Assembly (NCBI GenBank): GCA_003168375.1
Contig: PMSI01000003.1
Span: forward strand, 930,001 to 994,000
Direction of reading: 5' to 3'
Origin: Vulcanimicrobiota bacterium
Lineage (GTDB): Bacteria; Vulcanimicrobiota; Vulcanimicrobiia; Vulcanimicrobiales; Vulcanimicrobiaceae
DNA: 64,000 nt
The position numbers and the translations under genes are program-made. Under the pieces are notes generated by a model. The model saw nothing but the letters and a program-made list of their open reading frames with translations. It searched no databases and had not been told where the DNA came from. Positions 17,659 to 26,289 of this stretch are shown one piece after another. Within the stretch, counting starts at the first letter, position 1. The number at the start of each line of letters is the position of its first letter.

Positions 17659-19082
17659 GCGCCGATCGCTCTGTGTGCCGGCCGCGGAACATACGGTTCG
17701 GGTCGGGCGGCCGGGACGGCAGCCGGCGCGCGCATGCGCACCGCGGTGCGCAGCTGGGCGATGGTCACGAGGACGAGCCACACGTACTTGTACGACTCGA
17801 GATCGATGAAGAACCCGACGAACACGAGCGCGCACAGCGCCGCGGTGAGCGCGACGCGGATGTCCCAGAGACGGTCCAGCCGGGGGACGACGCGCAGCAT
17901 CAGAAACGCGGCGACGAACGCGGCGACGTAGAAGCCGAGACCGATGAAACCGAGCTCGACCGCGACGTGCAACGGCGTGTTGTGCGGGGTGATGACCCAG
18001 CCGCTCGGGTGCGCCTGATAGACGCGCAGGAAGTTCGAGTCCAGCGCGTCGATCGCGCCGGCTGTTCCCCAGCCGAAGAACGGCTTTTGCTGAATCGACG
18101 TCCAGGCGACGTGCCAGAGGGACGCGCGCCCTGCGCCCCCGGTGACGAAGGCCTCGGCCATGCGCTGGCCGATCGCGGGAACCAGCAGCGGGACGGTGAT
18201 GAGGACGGGTAGCGCGATGAGCGCGCCGACGATGCGATGGCGCGACAAGGCGATGACGACCGCGACCACGATCACGCTGCCCAGCAGCGCCTCGCGCGAC
18301 AGGCTGATCAGCACGCCGCCGAGGAGGATCGCGAGCGCGACCAGCGCCCCGAAGATCACCGCCGGCCGCCGCGAGGACGTGAGGGTGACGAACGCGAGCG
18401 CGATCGGCGCGAGCAGTGAGTTCGCAAAGTGGTTCGGATCGATCGTGCGATCGCCGATCGTGATCATGAGCCGGCCGAAGTCGCCGGTCATCTGCGGCGA
18501 GGTATGGATCACATACATACCGTACACACTCGCCGCGACGCCGCCGAGCACGATGAACATGCAGATGGTGCGCAAATCGTGCTCGTCGACCGGCGCGACC
18601 GACAGCACGGCGTAGAGCAGCACCAGTGACGCGAGCGTCTGCGTGAGGAGTGACGCTGCGGGAACGTCCGGGCTCCACATGATGCCCATCAACGTCCAGA
18701 GCAGAAAACCGATCCAGATCCAGAGCGCGCGCGGCGGCGCCGACGAGCGCCGCATGACGAACGCGTGCGCCCCGATCGCAACGACCGCGAGGATGCCGAG
18801 CAGCTTCGTCAGGGTGCCGCTTCCGCCGATTTTCAGCATGTTGTCGAACGGCACGAGCATGACGTAGAGCCCGTACGGAAAGATGTACGGCCAGCGCAGC
18901 GCGACCCAAATCAGCACCGGCGACGCCAAGAATCCGGCGAGCAGCAGCGCTAGGCGCAGGTCGCCGAGGCCGATCTGCACGGCGATCCCCGCCACGACGG
19001 CCGCGAGAACGACGGACCCCAGCAGCAGCTGGGTCCGCCGGCTGCTCAGATCAGGATGCGGTAACGAAATGGAGGGGATCAC
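17655..19082 (-). CDS. O-antigen ligase / polymerase family membrane protein
   Basis: A 475-residue protein with about eleven to twelve hydrophobic helices and one large periplasmic loop between residues about 310 and 370. That loop contains FFGWGTAGAIDALDSNFL and HNTPLHVAVELGFIGL, the H-N-x(5-7)-E-x-G signature of the Wzy_C/WaaL superfamily. It would polymerise or ligate lipid-linked glycan on the periplasmic side. The start overlaps the preceding dehydrogenase's 3' end by 32 bases and the end overlaps the next gene by four, so it is one operon. Polymerase and ligase cannot be separated by sequence alone. Confidence 0.85.
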   Translation of the reverse strand: MIPSISLPHPDLSSRRTQLLLGSVVLAAVVAGIAVQIGLGDLRLALLLAGFLASPVLIWVALRWPYIFPYGLYVMLVPFDNMLKIGGSGTLTKLLGILAVVAIGAHAFVMRRSSAPPRALWIWIGFLLWTLMGIMWSPDVPAASLLTQTLASLVLLYAVLSVAPVDEHDLRTICMFIVLGGVAASVYGMYVIHTSPQMTGDFGRLMITIGDRTIDPNHFANSLLAPIALAFVTLTSSRRPAVIFGALVALAILLGGVLISLSREALLGSVIVVAVVIALSRHRIVGALIALPVLITVPLLVPAIGQRMAEAFVTGGAGRASLWHVAWTSIQQKPFFGWGTAGAIDALDSNFLRVYQAHPSGWVITPHNTPLHVAVELGFIGLGFYVAAFVAAFLMLRVVPRLDRLWDIRVALTAALCALVFVGFFIDLESYKYVWLVLVTIAQLRTAVRMRAPAAVPAARPEPYVPRPAHRAIGA

Positions 19083-20334
19083 GGCGCTTTCCGCCGAGCG
19101 TGTAGACGTCGTACCCGGCCGCCGCCCAGCGCGCCGCCGGGAGGAAGGCGCGCGTATCGATCAGCAGCCGGCGCCGCAGCAGCGGCGCGATCGCGACCGG
19201 ATCGATCGCCGCGAACGCGTCGTGCCCGACCATCAGCACCAGCGCGTCAGCGCCGCGCACGGCGTCCTCGAGCGACGCCGCGAGCTCGCCGCGATAGCGT
19301 TCCGCGACCGGATCGTAGACGCGTGTCAGGTACCCGCGCTCGCGCAGCAGCTCCTCGACGCGCTCGGTCGGCGACTCGCGCGTGTCGTCGACGTTGGCCT
19401 TGTACGCGGCGCCGAGGATCGCGACGATCGCGCCGTCGCGCGCCGCGACGTGCTCGACGATGCGGCGCACCACGACATGCGGCATGCGCTCGTTGATGCG
19501 CCGCGCCGTCTGGATCAGCTCGGTGACGAACGGGTTCGCGTTGGAGAGGAAGTGCGGATCCACGGGGATGCAGTGGCCGCCGACGCCGGGCCCGGGCGAA
19601 AGGATGTTCACGCGCGGGTGCTGGTTCGCCAGCGCGATCGCTTCGTGTGCGTCGACGCCGAGCTCTTCGCTGAGCAGCGCGAGCTCGTTCGCGAAGGCGA
19701 TGTTGATGTCGCGATACGTGTTCTCGATGACTTTCACCAGCTCGGCAGTCATCGTGTCGGTCGTGTTGATCGCGCCGCTAGTGAAGCTGGCGTAGAGCGC
19801 GCGCGCCTGCTCCGCGTCGCCGGGCTTGCGTCCGCCGACGACGCGCGCGTTCTCGCGCAGCTCCTTGACGATCGCGCCGGGGATCACGCGCTCGGGGCAG
19901 TGCGCGATCGCGACGGAGTCGGGGTCGACGCCCGCCGCGCGCAAGGCCGGGACGACGACACGATCCATCGTGCCGGGCGGCACGGTAGACTCGACGATCA
20001 GCAGGTCGCCCGGATTCAGCACCGCCGCGACGGCGGCCGAGGCGGACTGCACGAACGAGAGGTCGGGCTTGTGGTCGATCGTCGGGGTCGGCACGCACAG
20101 GACGTAGGCCTGCGAGCCGGCCGGAATCTCCGACGACAGCGTGAGCTTCTTGCTGCGGAGCGCCTTGACCACGAGGGCGCGGACCGGTTTCTCCTTGACG
20201 TGCGCGGCGCCGTCCGCGAGCGCACGGAGCACCCGCGGATCAACGTCGTATCCGACGACGTCATGCCCGGCGAGCGCCATCATCGCGGCGGTCGGCAGCC
20301 CGATGTAGCCCAGACCAACAACACAAACGTTCAT
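19051..20334 (-). CDS. wecC: nucleotide-sugar dehydrogenase (UDP-ManNAc dehydrogenase-like)
   Basis: The ATG at 20334 is chosen because ATGA overlaps the preceding stop; an in-frame upstream ATG would add four residues. The 427-residue product has the NAD-binding GLGYIGLPTAAMMALAGHDV, the GPGVGGHCIPVDPHFL stretch with the catalytic cysteine, and the C-terminal UDP-binding domain with ILGAAYKANVDDTRESP. The IGLPTA form of the first motif points to the WecC type, which oxidises UDP-N-acetylmannosamine to its uronate. It supplies an acidic sugar for the glycan built by this operon. Substrate specificity is inferred. Confidence 0.88.
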   Translation of the reverse strand: MNVCVVGLGYIGLPTAAMMALAGHDVVGYDVDPRVLRALADGAAHVKEKPVRALVVKALRSKKLTLSSEIPAGSQAYVLCVPTPTIDHKPDLSFVQSASAAVAAVLNPGDLLIVESTVPPGTMDRVVVPALRAAGVDPDSVAIAHCPERVIPGAIVKELRENARVVGGRKPGDAEQARALYASFTSGAINTTDTMTAELVKVIENTYRDINIAFANELALLSEELGVDAHEAIALANQHPRVNILSPGPGVGGHCIPVDPHFLSNANPFVTELIQTARRINERMPHVVVRRIVEHVAARDGAIVAILGAAYKANVDDTRESPTERVEELLRERGYLTRVYDPVAERYRGELAASLEDAVRGADALVLMVGHDAFAAIDPVAIAPLLRRRLLIDTRAFLPAARWAAAGYDVYTLGGKRRDPLHFVTAS

Positions 20335-21623
20335 CCCTGACCCCATGCCGCGTCGCCGCCCTCCGTGGTGCGTGCGTCTTCGTTGCTAGACCTACCCGAA
20401 GCTCGGTCGAGCGTAACGGAAGCGGGGGTCGCGATCAGCCGCGCCAGCTCGCGGGCCACCGTCACCACGTCGAACTCCGCGCGCACACGCGCATGCGCCG
20501 CATCCGCCAGCCCCGCCCGCAACGCGGGGTCGGCGGCGAGCTCGCGCAGCGCGCCGGCGATCGCCGCGATGTCGCCCTGCGGCACGACGCGACCGCAGCC
20601 GTCGTCGACCAATTCGGTGATGCTGCCGGTCGCAGTCGTGAGCACCGGGAGCCCGAGTGCCATCGCCTCCATCAACGCGACCGGGATGCCTTCCATCACG
20701 CCGCCCGCCAGCTCGAGGCTGGTCAGCGCCATGGCGTCGTAGCGGCCGGCCCGGATCTCGTCGAGCAACGCGTCGTGTCCCACATAACCACGGAACGTCA
20801 CGGCATCGCCCAGCTGCAGCTCGCGCACCAGCGCCTCGAGATTGTCGCGCAGATCCCCGTCACCGGCCAGCGTCAGACGCACGTCGGTGCCCCCAGAGCG
20901 CACCGCCGCGACCGCTCGCAGCAGGTCGGCATGGCCTTTTTTTCGGACGAGATTTGCCGCGCACAGGAGCGCGAACGGCGTGCCGGCGTGCCGCGTTGGC
21001 GCGGCGGGCGCCGTCTCGGGCACGTCGACGCCGACGTGCAGCACGCTGATGCGGGCGGGGGCGATGTCGGGGACGGCGGCGAGCAGGTCGAGCCGGCCGC
21101 GCGCGGAGATCGCCCGCACGAATCGCGCCGAGCGGAGCTTGAGCGCCAGCGCATTCTCCTCGTAGATGTCCCACAGGTGCGCGGTGCTGCTCCACGGGAT
21201 CCCCGCGACCGCCGCCGCGACGAACGCGACCGTCGCCGGCGTCGAAAGCCAATAGGAGTGGACGTGATCGAAGCGGCCGCGCCGCAGCGCGGTGCCGACC
21301 GCGAGGCCGAGCGGGATCACGGCGAGGTTCTTGAGCTTCACCCCCGGCCGTCCGCGCGCGAACGCGACCGACGCGATCGCGCGGGCGCTCGCCGCCGGCC
21401 GCGTCGCGAGGGCGGTGAGCGCGCCGGCGAGCGTCGCGATCGAGATCAACCCGAGCCGGTGCACGTCGGCCGGGATGTCGCGGTAGCCCGGCGTGCGCTC
21501 GCGCGGCGAGGTCGGGAACACCGCGACGCCGCCGGTGTGCGGCGCGAACGCGCGAAGTTCGCGGTCGAGGTACGCTTCCTGGGGGCCGTACGGATACTTC
21601 GCCGCGACGATGGCGACGCGCAT
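20331..21623 (-). CDS. GT4-family glycosyltransferase
   Basis: A 430-residue GT4 enzyme. N-terminal MRVAIVAAKYPYGPQEAYLD and the donor half with LLCAANLVRKKGHADLLRAV and GVMEGIPVALMEAMALGLPV show a complete GT-B fold with the E-x7-E pair. The C-terminus has an unusual Ser/Thr-rich extension (TLDRASGRSSNEDARTTEGG). It lies eight bases after the sugar transferase and overlaps the dehydrogenase by four bases. It probably adds the second or third sugar of the repeat unit. Confidence 0.88.
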   Translation of the reverse strand: MRVAIVAAKYPYGPQEAYLDRELRAFAPHTGGVAVFPTSPRERTPGYRDIPADVHRLGLISIATLAGALTALATRPAASARAIASVAFARGRPGVKLKNLAVIPLGLAVGTALRRGRFDHVHSYWLSTPATVAFVAAAVAGIPWSSTAHLWDIYEENALALKLRSARFVRAISARGRLDLLAAVPDIAPARISVLHVGVDVPETAPAAPTRHAGTPFALLCAANLVRKKGHADLLRAVAAVRSGGTDVRLTLAGDGDLRDNLEALVRELQLGDAVTFRGYVGHDALLDEIRAGRYDAMALTSLELAGGVMEGIPVALMEAMALGLPVLTTATGSITELVDDGCGRVVPQGDIAAIAGALRELAADPALRAGLADAAHARVRAEFDVVTVARELARLIATPASVTLDRASGRSSNEDARTTEGGDAAWGQG

Positions 21624-21631
21624 GCCTCGGT

Positions 21632-23056
21632 CTATGCGGCCCGGTGGAAGAGGACCTCGGCGGCGGTCTTGAGGCAGACGGCGACGTCCATGAACAAGGA
21701 CCAGTTCTCGACGTAGAAGAGATCGCCGCGCAGCTTGGCGGGGACGTCGTCGAAGCCGACGACGCGTTTCCCGTAGACCTGAGCCCAGCCGGTGATCCCC
21801 GGCGAGACCAGGTGGCGTTCGGCGTAGCGGGGGTACTGCTGGACGAACTGGTCGACGAAGACCGGCCGCTCGGGACGCGGGCCGACGATCGACATCTCAC
21901 CGCGCAGGACGTTGATCAGTTGCGGCAGCTCGTCGAGCGAGGTGCGGCGGATGAACTTGCCGACCCGGGTGACGCGAACGTCGCCGACGATAGCCAGCTT
22001 GGCGCCGTCTTTTTCAGCGTCCATCCCCATCGAGCGGAACTTCAGCATGTTGAAGGTCTTGCCGTCGCGGCCGACCCGCTCCTGACGGAACATCACCGGC
22101 TCGCCGTCTTCAAGCGAGATCGCGACGGCGACCAGCAGCATGATCGGGGCGGCCAGCAAGAGGCCGATCGAGGCGATCGTGAGGTCGAAGAGGCGCTTCC
22201 CCATCCGCGCGCCGGGCTGCGTGGCACGCAACGGCCTGGCGACGATCAGGGCCTGCTTACCGATCGAGTCCATCTCGAGGGCGTAGGAGTGCACGCGGAT
22301 CCGCGGCGGGGCGAAGGCGATCATCATGCCGTGGCGCTCGGCGGCGGCCAGCACCTGCGGCATCATCGAGGGGGCCAGGATCTCGGTGAAGACCAGCGTG
22401 TCGCAGCCCCATTGCGCGGCTTGGTTGAACCAGGGCTGCGCCTCGACCGCCTCGGCGGTCAGCGTGCCGAGCCCGTCGATGTCCGGGACCGCCAGGCGGA
22501 AGACGCGGCCGTTCGGCAACGCCCGCATCGCGTCTTCGGCGAAATCGAGCCGCGACGGGTGGCCGACGACGGCGATCCGGCGCGGGTGGAGCATCGTCAG
22601 GGCGTCGCGGACGCGGTGGGCGAGCGCGCGGGCCGAGCCGACCAGCACGATCGCGAACAGCAGGGTGAAGATCGTGACGACCCGCGAGGTCGAGATCTGC
22701 GGGAAGATCGAGAAAAAGATCATGACCGGCGCCGAGGCAAGCGCGAGCGCGGCGACGGCGTGGTAGAGCTCGTCCCGGACCGACATCGCGAACGAGCGCT
22801 GATAGAGCCCGAGCTGCCAGAACACCAGGACCGAGAGCACCGCGGTGAGGATCGCCGGCACGAAGATCTGCCGCATCAGGACTTCCGGCATCCAGAAATG
22901 GCGGACGAACAGTCCGGCCAAGTAGGTGGCGGTCAGGAACAGGACGGCGTCGGAAGCGACCAGCGCGGTCACCCAAGCGGCCGAAAACGAATGCACCCCC
23001 GGCTTGGCATCAGCGTGGGGGAGAGCGGCGATTTCCTGTTCCAGAGCGACGGCCAT
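21632..23056 (-). CDS. undecaprenyl-phosphate sugar phosphotransferase (WbaP/WcaJ type)
   Basis: A 474-residue initiating transferase. Residues about 28-145 hold four to five hydrophobic helices, a CoA-binding-like Rossmann domain follows (IAVVGHPSRLDFAEDAMRAL), and the C-terminal 190 residues form the bacterial sugar transferase domain. That domain shows KRLFDLTIASIGLLLAAPIM, FRQERVGRDGKTFNMLKFRS, RRTSLDELPQLINVLRGEMS and VGPRPERP. It moves a sugar-1-phosphate from UDP-sugar to undecaprenyl phosphate and begins each repeat unit. This is the first gene of the five-gene minus-strand operon down to 16111. Confidence 0.92.
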   Translation of the reverse strand: MAVALEQEIAALPHADAKPGVHSFSAAWVTALVASDAVLFLTATYLAGLFVRHFWMPEVLMRQIFVPAILTAVLSVLVFWQLGLYQRSFAMSVRDELYHAVAALALASAPVMIFFSIFPQISTSRVVTIFTLLFAIVLVGSARALAHRVRDALTMLHPRRIAVVGHPSRLDFAEDAMRALPNGRVFRLAVPDIDGLGTLTAEAVEAQPWFNQAAQWGCDTLVFTEILAPSMMPQVLAAAERHGMMIAFAPPRIRVHSYALEMDSIGKQALIVARPLRATQPGARMGKRLFDLTIASIGLLLAAPIMLLVAVAISLEDGEPVMFRQERVGRDGKTFNMLKFRSMGMDAEKDGAKLAIVGDVRVTRVGKFIRRTSLDELPQLINVLRGEMSIVGPRPERPVFVDQFVQQYPRYAERHLVSPGITGWAQVYGKRVVGFDDVPAKLRGDLFYVENWSLFMDVAVCLKTAAEVLFHRAA

Positions 23057-23311
23057 GTGGGTGCGATCCTTGCGACGGCGTGTGCGCTTCGGTGCGCTTC
23101 CATATGGTCGCCATTATCGCAGGGGCCTAGTTGAAGCTGACGTCCCGAATACGGGCATCCTTTGGGCCCAGGTACTGGGACGTTTTCAGCCGTCAGACCC
23201 CGGGTCGAAAGCCCTGGCACTACCCCTAGGAATTGGGGGGTTCAATGGGCCCCCTGAGCGTGAGCGGGGTCACTCCACGCCGGGCAAGGATCGCTCTTCG
23301 GGTCGCTCACG

Positions 23312-23332
23312 CTTCGACAAGCTCAGGGTGAC
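23312..23332 (-). repeat. dispersed repeat copy, CTTCGACAAGCTCAGGGTGA
   Basis: Exact core of the dispersed family in reverse orientation to the two copies that follow. Together with 23373-23393 it could form a long-range inverted repeat. Confidence 0.8.
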
Positions 23333-23372
23333 GTTTCGGCGCCGGGCCGCCCATCCTGGGCAGACGCCGACC

Positions 23373-23393
23373 GTCACCCTGAGCTTGTCGAAG
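23373..23393 (+). repeat. dispersed repeat copy, GTCACCCTGAGCTTGTCGAA
   Basis: Tandem with the next copy, two bases apart. Opposite orientation to 23312-23332. Confidence 0.8.
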
Positions 23394-23395
23394 TT

Positions 23396-23420
23396 GTCAC
23401 CCTGAGCTTGTCGAAGGGTC
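23396..23420 (+). repeat. dispersed repeat copy, ends at the stop of the small membrane protein gene
   Basis: GTCACCCTGAGCTTGTCGAA followed by GGGTC. It abuts the stop codon of the gene 23421-23588. Confidence 0.8.
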
Positions 23421-23588
23421 TTAGTTTCCGAGGCCGTGAGCGACCAGCCAGCCGATCACGGAGCAGTCGACCATCGCCAGGGCGATGAGGCCGAACATCA
23501 GCATCTCGACCGCGTTGAGCCGGCCGGCAGGCGTCCGTCTGGACGTGGCGCGCACACGGGGACGGCGCGCTGGAAAACCCAAGTGCAT
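23421..23588 (-). CDS. small single-pass membrane protein
   Basis: The ATG at 23588 is preceded by GAGAGGA eight bases upstream, a good ribosome site. A longer in-frame reading from 23672 lacks one. The 55-residue product has a basic N-terminus (FPARRPRVRATSRRTPAGR) and one hydrophobic helix (MLMFGLIALAMVDCSVIGWL). I do not recognise the family. It is inferred to be a small inner-membrane protein of unknown role. Confidence 0.55.
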   Translation of the reverse strand: MHLGFPARRPRVRATSRRTPAGRLNAVEMLMFGLIALAMVDCSVIGWLVAHGLGN

Positions 23589-23717
23589 GGGAAAATCCTC
23601 TCGCGAAGCTCGTTGCGGCGGCCGCCGGTAATCTTCAAGATCGGCAGGACACCGCCACAACGTTAGCGCCACTGAGCCCCGTCCGGTTCGGTGTGACGCA
23701 GGTCAGTCGGGCCCGAT

Positions 23718-23740
23718 GTCACCCTGAGCTTGTCGAAGGG
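23718..23740 (+). repeat. dispersed repeat copy upstream of 23786 gene
   Basis: GTCACCCTGAGCTTGTCGAA then GGG. It sits in the leader of the next gene, 46 bases before the ATG. Confidence 0.8.
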
Positions 23741-23785
23741 TGCGCGCGCCAAGGGACCGAGCGCGCGGTGCGGTATCGATCACGT

Positions 23786-24202
23786 ATGCCGATCCGCTTA
23801 CGTCTTGGCGCATTCGCCCTGTCCGGTTGTCTGCTGGCACCATCGTTGGCGGGCGCGCAAGCGATGCCGTTCAACCAGATCATGACGGCGCTCAACGGCG
23901 TGCATCAGTTCTCGGAGGTCGCGCTCTCGCCGGACGGGCGCTTCTTCGCGTTCGTCGAGTCGGTAGGCGACCGTACCGCGACACGCGTCGCGACGACCGC
24001 GTTGCCCGGGCTCTCCTCCGGCATATCGTGCCTGCCGCGGCGAACCTGCGACACCAGCGACAAGATCACGCCGACCGGTACGATCACGGAATTCGCAATT
24101 CCGACCGCGCTCTCGGGTCCGGTTCTCATCGCCGCCGGGCCCAGCAACACGATCTGGTTCACGGAGGGGAGCTCCAACAAGATCGGCGTGCTCTACTTGT
24201 AA
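23786..24202 (+). CDS. secreted protein, apparent fusion of S9-peptidase and streptogramin-lyase-like fragments
   Basis: 138 residues from ATG 23786. Residues 1-26 form a signal peptide ending in SLAGAQA. Residues about 28-60 (FNQIMTALNGVHQFSEVALS, then PDGRFFAFVES) resemble the very beginning of S9-family peptidase propellers. Residues about 90-138 (ITPTGTITEFAIPT, then AAGPSNTIWFTEGSSNKIG) match a single blade of a Vgb-type virginiamycin B lyase propeller like that at 55925-57601. Neither domain is complete, so this looks like a deletion fusion of two secreted propeller genes. It is open from start to stop and may be expressed; catalytic function is unlikely. Confidence 0.55.
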   Translation: MPIRLRLGAFALSGCLLAPSLAGAQAMPFNQIMTALNGVHQFSEVALSPDGRFFAFVESVGDRTATRVATTALPGLSSGISCLPRRTCDTSDKITPTGTITEFAIPTALSGPVLIAAGPSNTIWFTEGSSNKIGVLYL

Positions 24203-24403
24203 GAGCCCCGCAACGCTATCGCCCCTGCGACAAACCGCCGTCGTCCCGGGGTGTAGGCGATCCGGGGTGCCTGTGGGATCGCGAGAACAACGGCGGTTGT
24301 CGCGGCCGGCCTTAGACTGGCCCGGCTACGTGAGGCTAACGCCATAGTGCCTCAAAACTGCCGTGCAGTCTAGAATGTCAAATGACCCACGAGAACCGTG
24401 CGG

Positions 24404-25876
24404 CTATATCGCAGAATCTTTCGCAGACCGATCGAGCAAGCCGCGCCGAGCAGCGGCCGCCACCAGCTCGCCCTTGCTCCTTACCTCGAACTTTCGGAAC
24501 AGTGCGTGCACGAGATTCCGCGCCGTCTTCCACGAGCCACCGCGCAGCGCTGCAATCTCTTTGTACGTCTTGCCTTCCGCTACGAGATCGAGGATATCAA
24601 CCTGGCCGGAGCTCAGTTTGAGCTTCGTCTCTCGCTCGAATGTGACGACTTCGGATGCAAGCCAATACCGCGGCACATCAGCGAGCGCGGCTCGCATGTA
24701 GTCGACGTAGCGCAATTCGCCCGTGAGGTTCGCAAGACGATACGCTACGAGGCACGCACGTCTGCGTAATCCGGAAGCGTCGAACGTTGCAAATGAAGCC
24801 TCGAACAGCCGAATAGCGGCTTTCTTTTCCCCTAATGCCGCAAGCAGCGCAGCATCCACCGAGTTTTCCAAAGCGACGAGGCGGTTTTCCGCAGCGACCT
24901 TACGCGGGATCGGCGCGACGACATCCCGATACTGTTGAATCAACCGACCTGCGGCTGCATGCGCCCCAACATTGATGAGTTCTTCGGCAAGGGCCAGTGG
25001 TACTTGTCGAATGTCGGCAGACAGGTGGTAGAGGCTCACGGTCTCGTAAAGTTGCTGAGCGCGAGTTACGAATTCGAGTTGCGCCTGCTTCTCGCCAATC
25101 GATCCGAACAAAGCCGCCATCCTGCACTGTGCCATCAAAACGTAACCGGGCTCTCGAGAGGCGCCTTCCGCGACGCGAACCCAGTCACGTGCTGCAGAGC
25201 TGTCGCCATTAAGCTCACACATCACCGACGCATTGAGAGCTGTCCAGAAACGTGGCCTGCTCAGGCCACTTGACGTCCAATCAAACGATCGGATTCGGAC
25301 TTCCACATCCGGCCAGTCGTTTGTCTGCAATAGTTCTGGACACACCGATGCCAGTCCCTGTAGAACGTTAGCCTCAACGAACCTATCGCGGTGCTTGCAG
25401 CGGTCAATGCAAGCTAGGGCCGCTCGAAATGCGTTTCCTGACGCAAGGAAGTCGCTACGCGCATATGCCTGCCAACCGAGATATTCTTGCGCACGCGCAT
25501 GGATAATGTCGGCGCTAGTCGGAACCGACAAGAAGAGCTCTTCTGCCTCATCCATCCGTCCCTGAGTGTATCGCACGATGCCGTAGTTCAGAGAGACCTC
25601 GGCTCGAACGGTCTCGTGCAGTTCTCGTTTTTCCGCGTGGGCACGCTCGAGTATTGCCACGCCGCGTGGAATTTGCCCAAGCCGGACGTATGCTGCGCCG
25701 AGCAGCATCTGAGCCGAAACGAACTCGTCCGCGGAAAGAGGCGTATACGCGCATCCCCGCAATGCGTCTATTGCCTTGTCCGGAAGGCCCAACCGTAGCA
25801 GGACGCGCGCTCGAAGTAACGCGACCTCGAAGCGCGCCATCTCGCTAGCGGGATGCACCGCTTCGCATAAGCTCAT
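24404..25876 (-). CDS. LuxR-family regulator with TPR-like N-terminal domain
   Basis: 490 residues from the first ATG (25876). The first 400 residues are helical with TPR-like pairs (ARVLLRLGLPDKAIDALRGC, VAILERAHAEKRELHETVRA, RMDEAEELFLSV). The C-terminal 65 residues are a LuxR-type helix-turn-helix (VDILDLVAEGKTYKEIAALR, then KTARNLVHALFRKFEVRSKG). The reading frame stays open and coding-like upstream to a TAA at 25994 (GRTSISDARRAFFQGDFERC), but offers no ATG, GTG or TTG there, so the true start is uncertain. Base composition is lower in GC than the flanks. It probably senses a small molecule or peptide through the TPR region. Confidence 0.8.
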   Translation of the reverse strand: MSLCEAVHPASEMARFEVALLRARVLLRLGLPDKAIDALRGCAYTPLSADEFVSAQMLLGAAYVRLGQIPRGVAILERAHAEKRELHETVRAEVSLNYGIVRYTQGRMDEAEELFLSVPTSADIIHARAQEYLGWQAYARSDFLASGNAFRAALACIDRCKHRDRFVEANVLQGLASVCPELLQTNDWPDVEVRIRSFDWTSSGLSRPRFWTALNASVMCELNGDSSAARDWVRVAEGASREPGYVLMAQCRMAALFGSIGEKQAQLEFVTRAQQLYETVSLYHLSADIRQVPLALAEELINVGAHAAAGRLIQQYRDVVAPIPRKVAAENRLVALENSVDAALLAALGEKKAAIRLFEASFATFDASGLRRRACLVAYRLANLTGELRYVDYMRAALADVPRYWLASEVVTFERETKLKLSSGQVDILDLVAEGKTYKEIAALRGGSWKTARNLVHALFRKFEVRSKGELVAAAARRGLLDRSAKDSAI

Positions 25877-26061
25877 GCATCGTTCGAAATCGCCTTGAAA
25901 AAACGCGCGGCGCGCATCCGAAATCGAAGTCCGACCGGCGCTTCGTTCACCCAGATTCGGAACTGTGCCACCTCCACACCGAAGAGGCGCTGGTTAAGCG
26001 GACGCTAAGAGCGCTCGACCAGCCTCTTCGTGAGGGTTCGGCGCGGAAACCGCGGCTCCGC

Positions 26062-26193
26062 CTATGAGCCTTCAGCCGGCGGAACGAAGTCGGACGCGGT
26101 CGGAGCACTGGTCGACGTATTGACGCCCGTCGCTTGCGGGGACAACAGCGCCGCCGCGAGGAGGACCGCGGCGAAAAACGGTGCGAGATTCAC
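26062..26193 (-). CDS. putative small secreted peptide (43 residues) upstream of the LuxR regulator
   Basis: The reverse strand has a GTG at 26193 preceded by AAAGGGTGG with five to six bases spacing. It encodes VNLAPFFAAVLLAAALLSPQ followed by ATGVNTSTSAPTASDFVPPA and EGS, then TAG. This is a short N-terminus, a hydrophobic core and a probable cleavage near SPQA, leaving a polar tail of about 22 residues. Third codon positions are strongly G/C, as in real genes here. It points the same way as the TPR-LuxR regulator, 185 bases upstream of that gene's first ATG. A precursor of a signalling peptide is possible but unproven. Confidence 0.5.
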   Translation of the reverse strand: MNLAPFFAAVLLAAALLSPQATGVNTSTSAPTASDFVPPAEGS

Positions 26194-26289
26194 AGGTTCC
26201 ACCCTTTCGGCACGTTAGTGCCTGGACTGAACCGGGTGTCATATGACCCTGGTTCACCCAGGCGCTTCGGCGCCGTTAGGCAGCAACCA

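Larger units (their letters stand above)
23057..23420. other. intergenic region with three dispersed repeats, probable promoter region of the EPS operon
   Basis: No convincing gene lies here. It is the only upstream space for the minus-strand EPS operon, so its promoter should lie near 23060-23250, but I could not pick out a certain -35/-10 pair. The right-hand third carries three copies of the dispersed repeat, listed separately. Confidence 0.6.

Noticed and set aside
17659-18909. Long reverse-strand open frame extending the 16111 gene upstream by 400 codons
   Set aside because: It overlaps the O-antigen ligase gene in another frame and is Arg/Ala/His-rich noise. The GTG at 17658 with GTGA coupling fits the real start.
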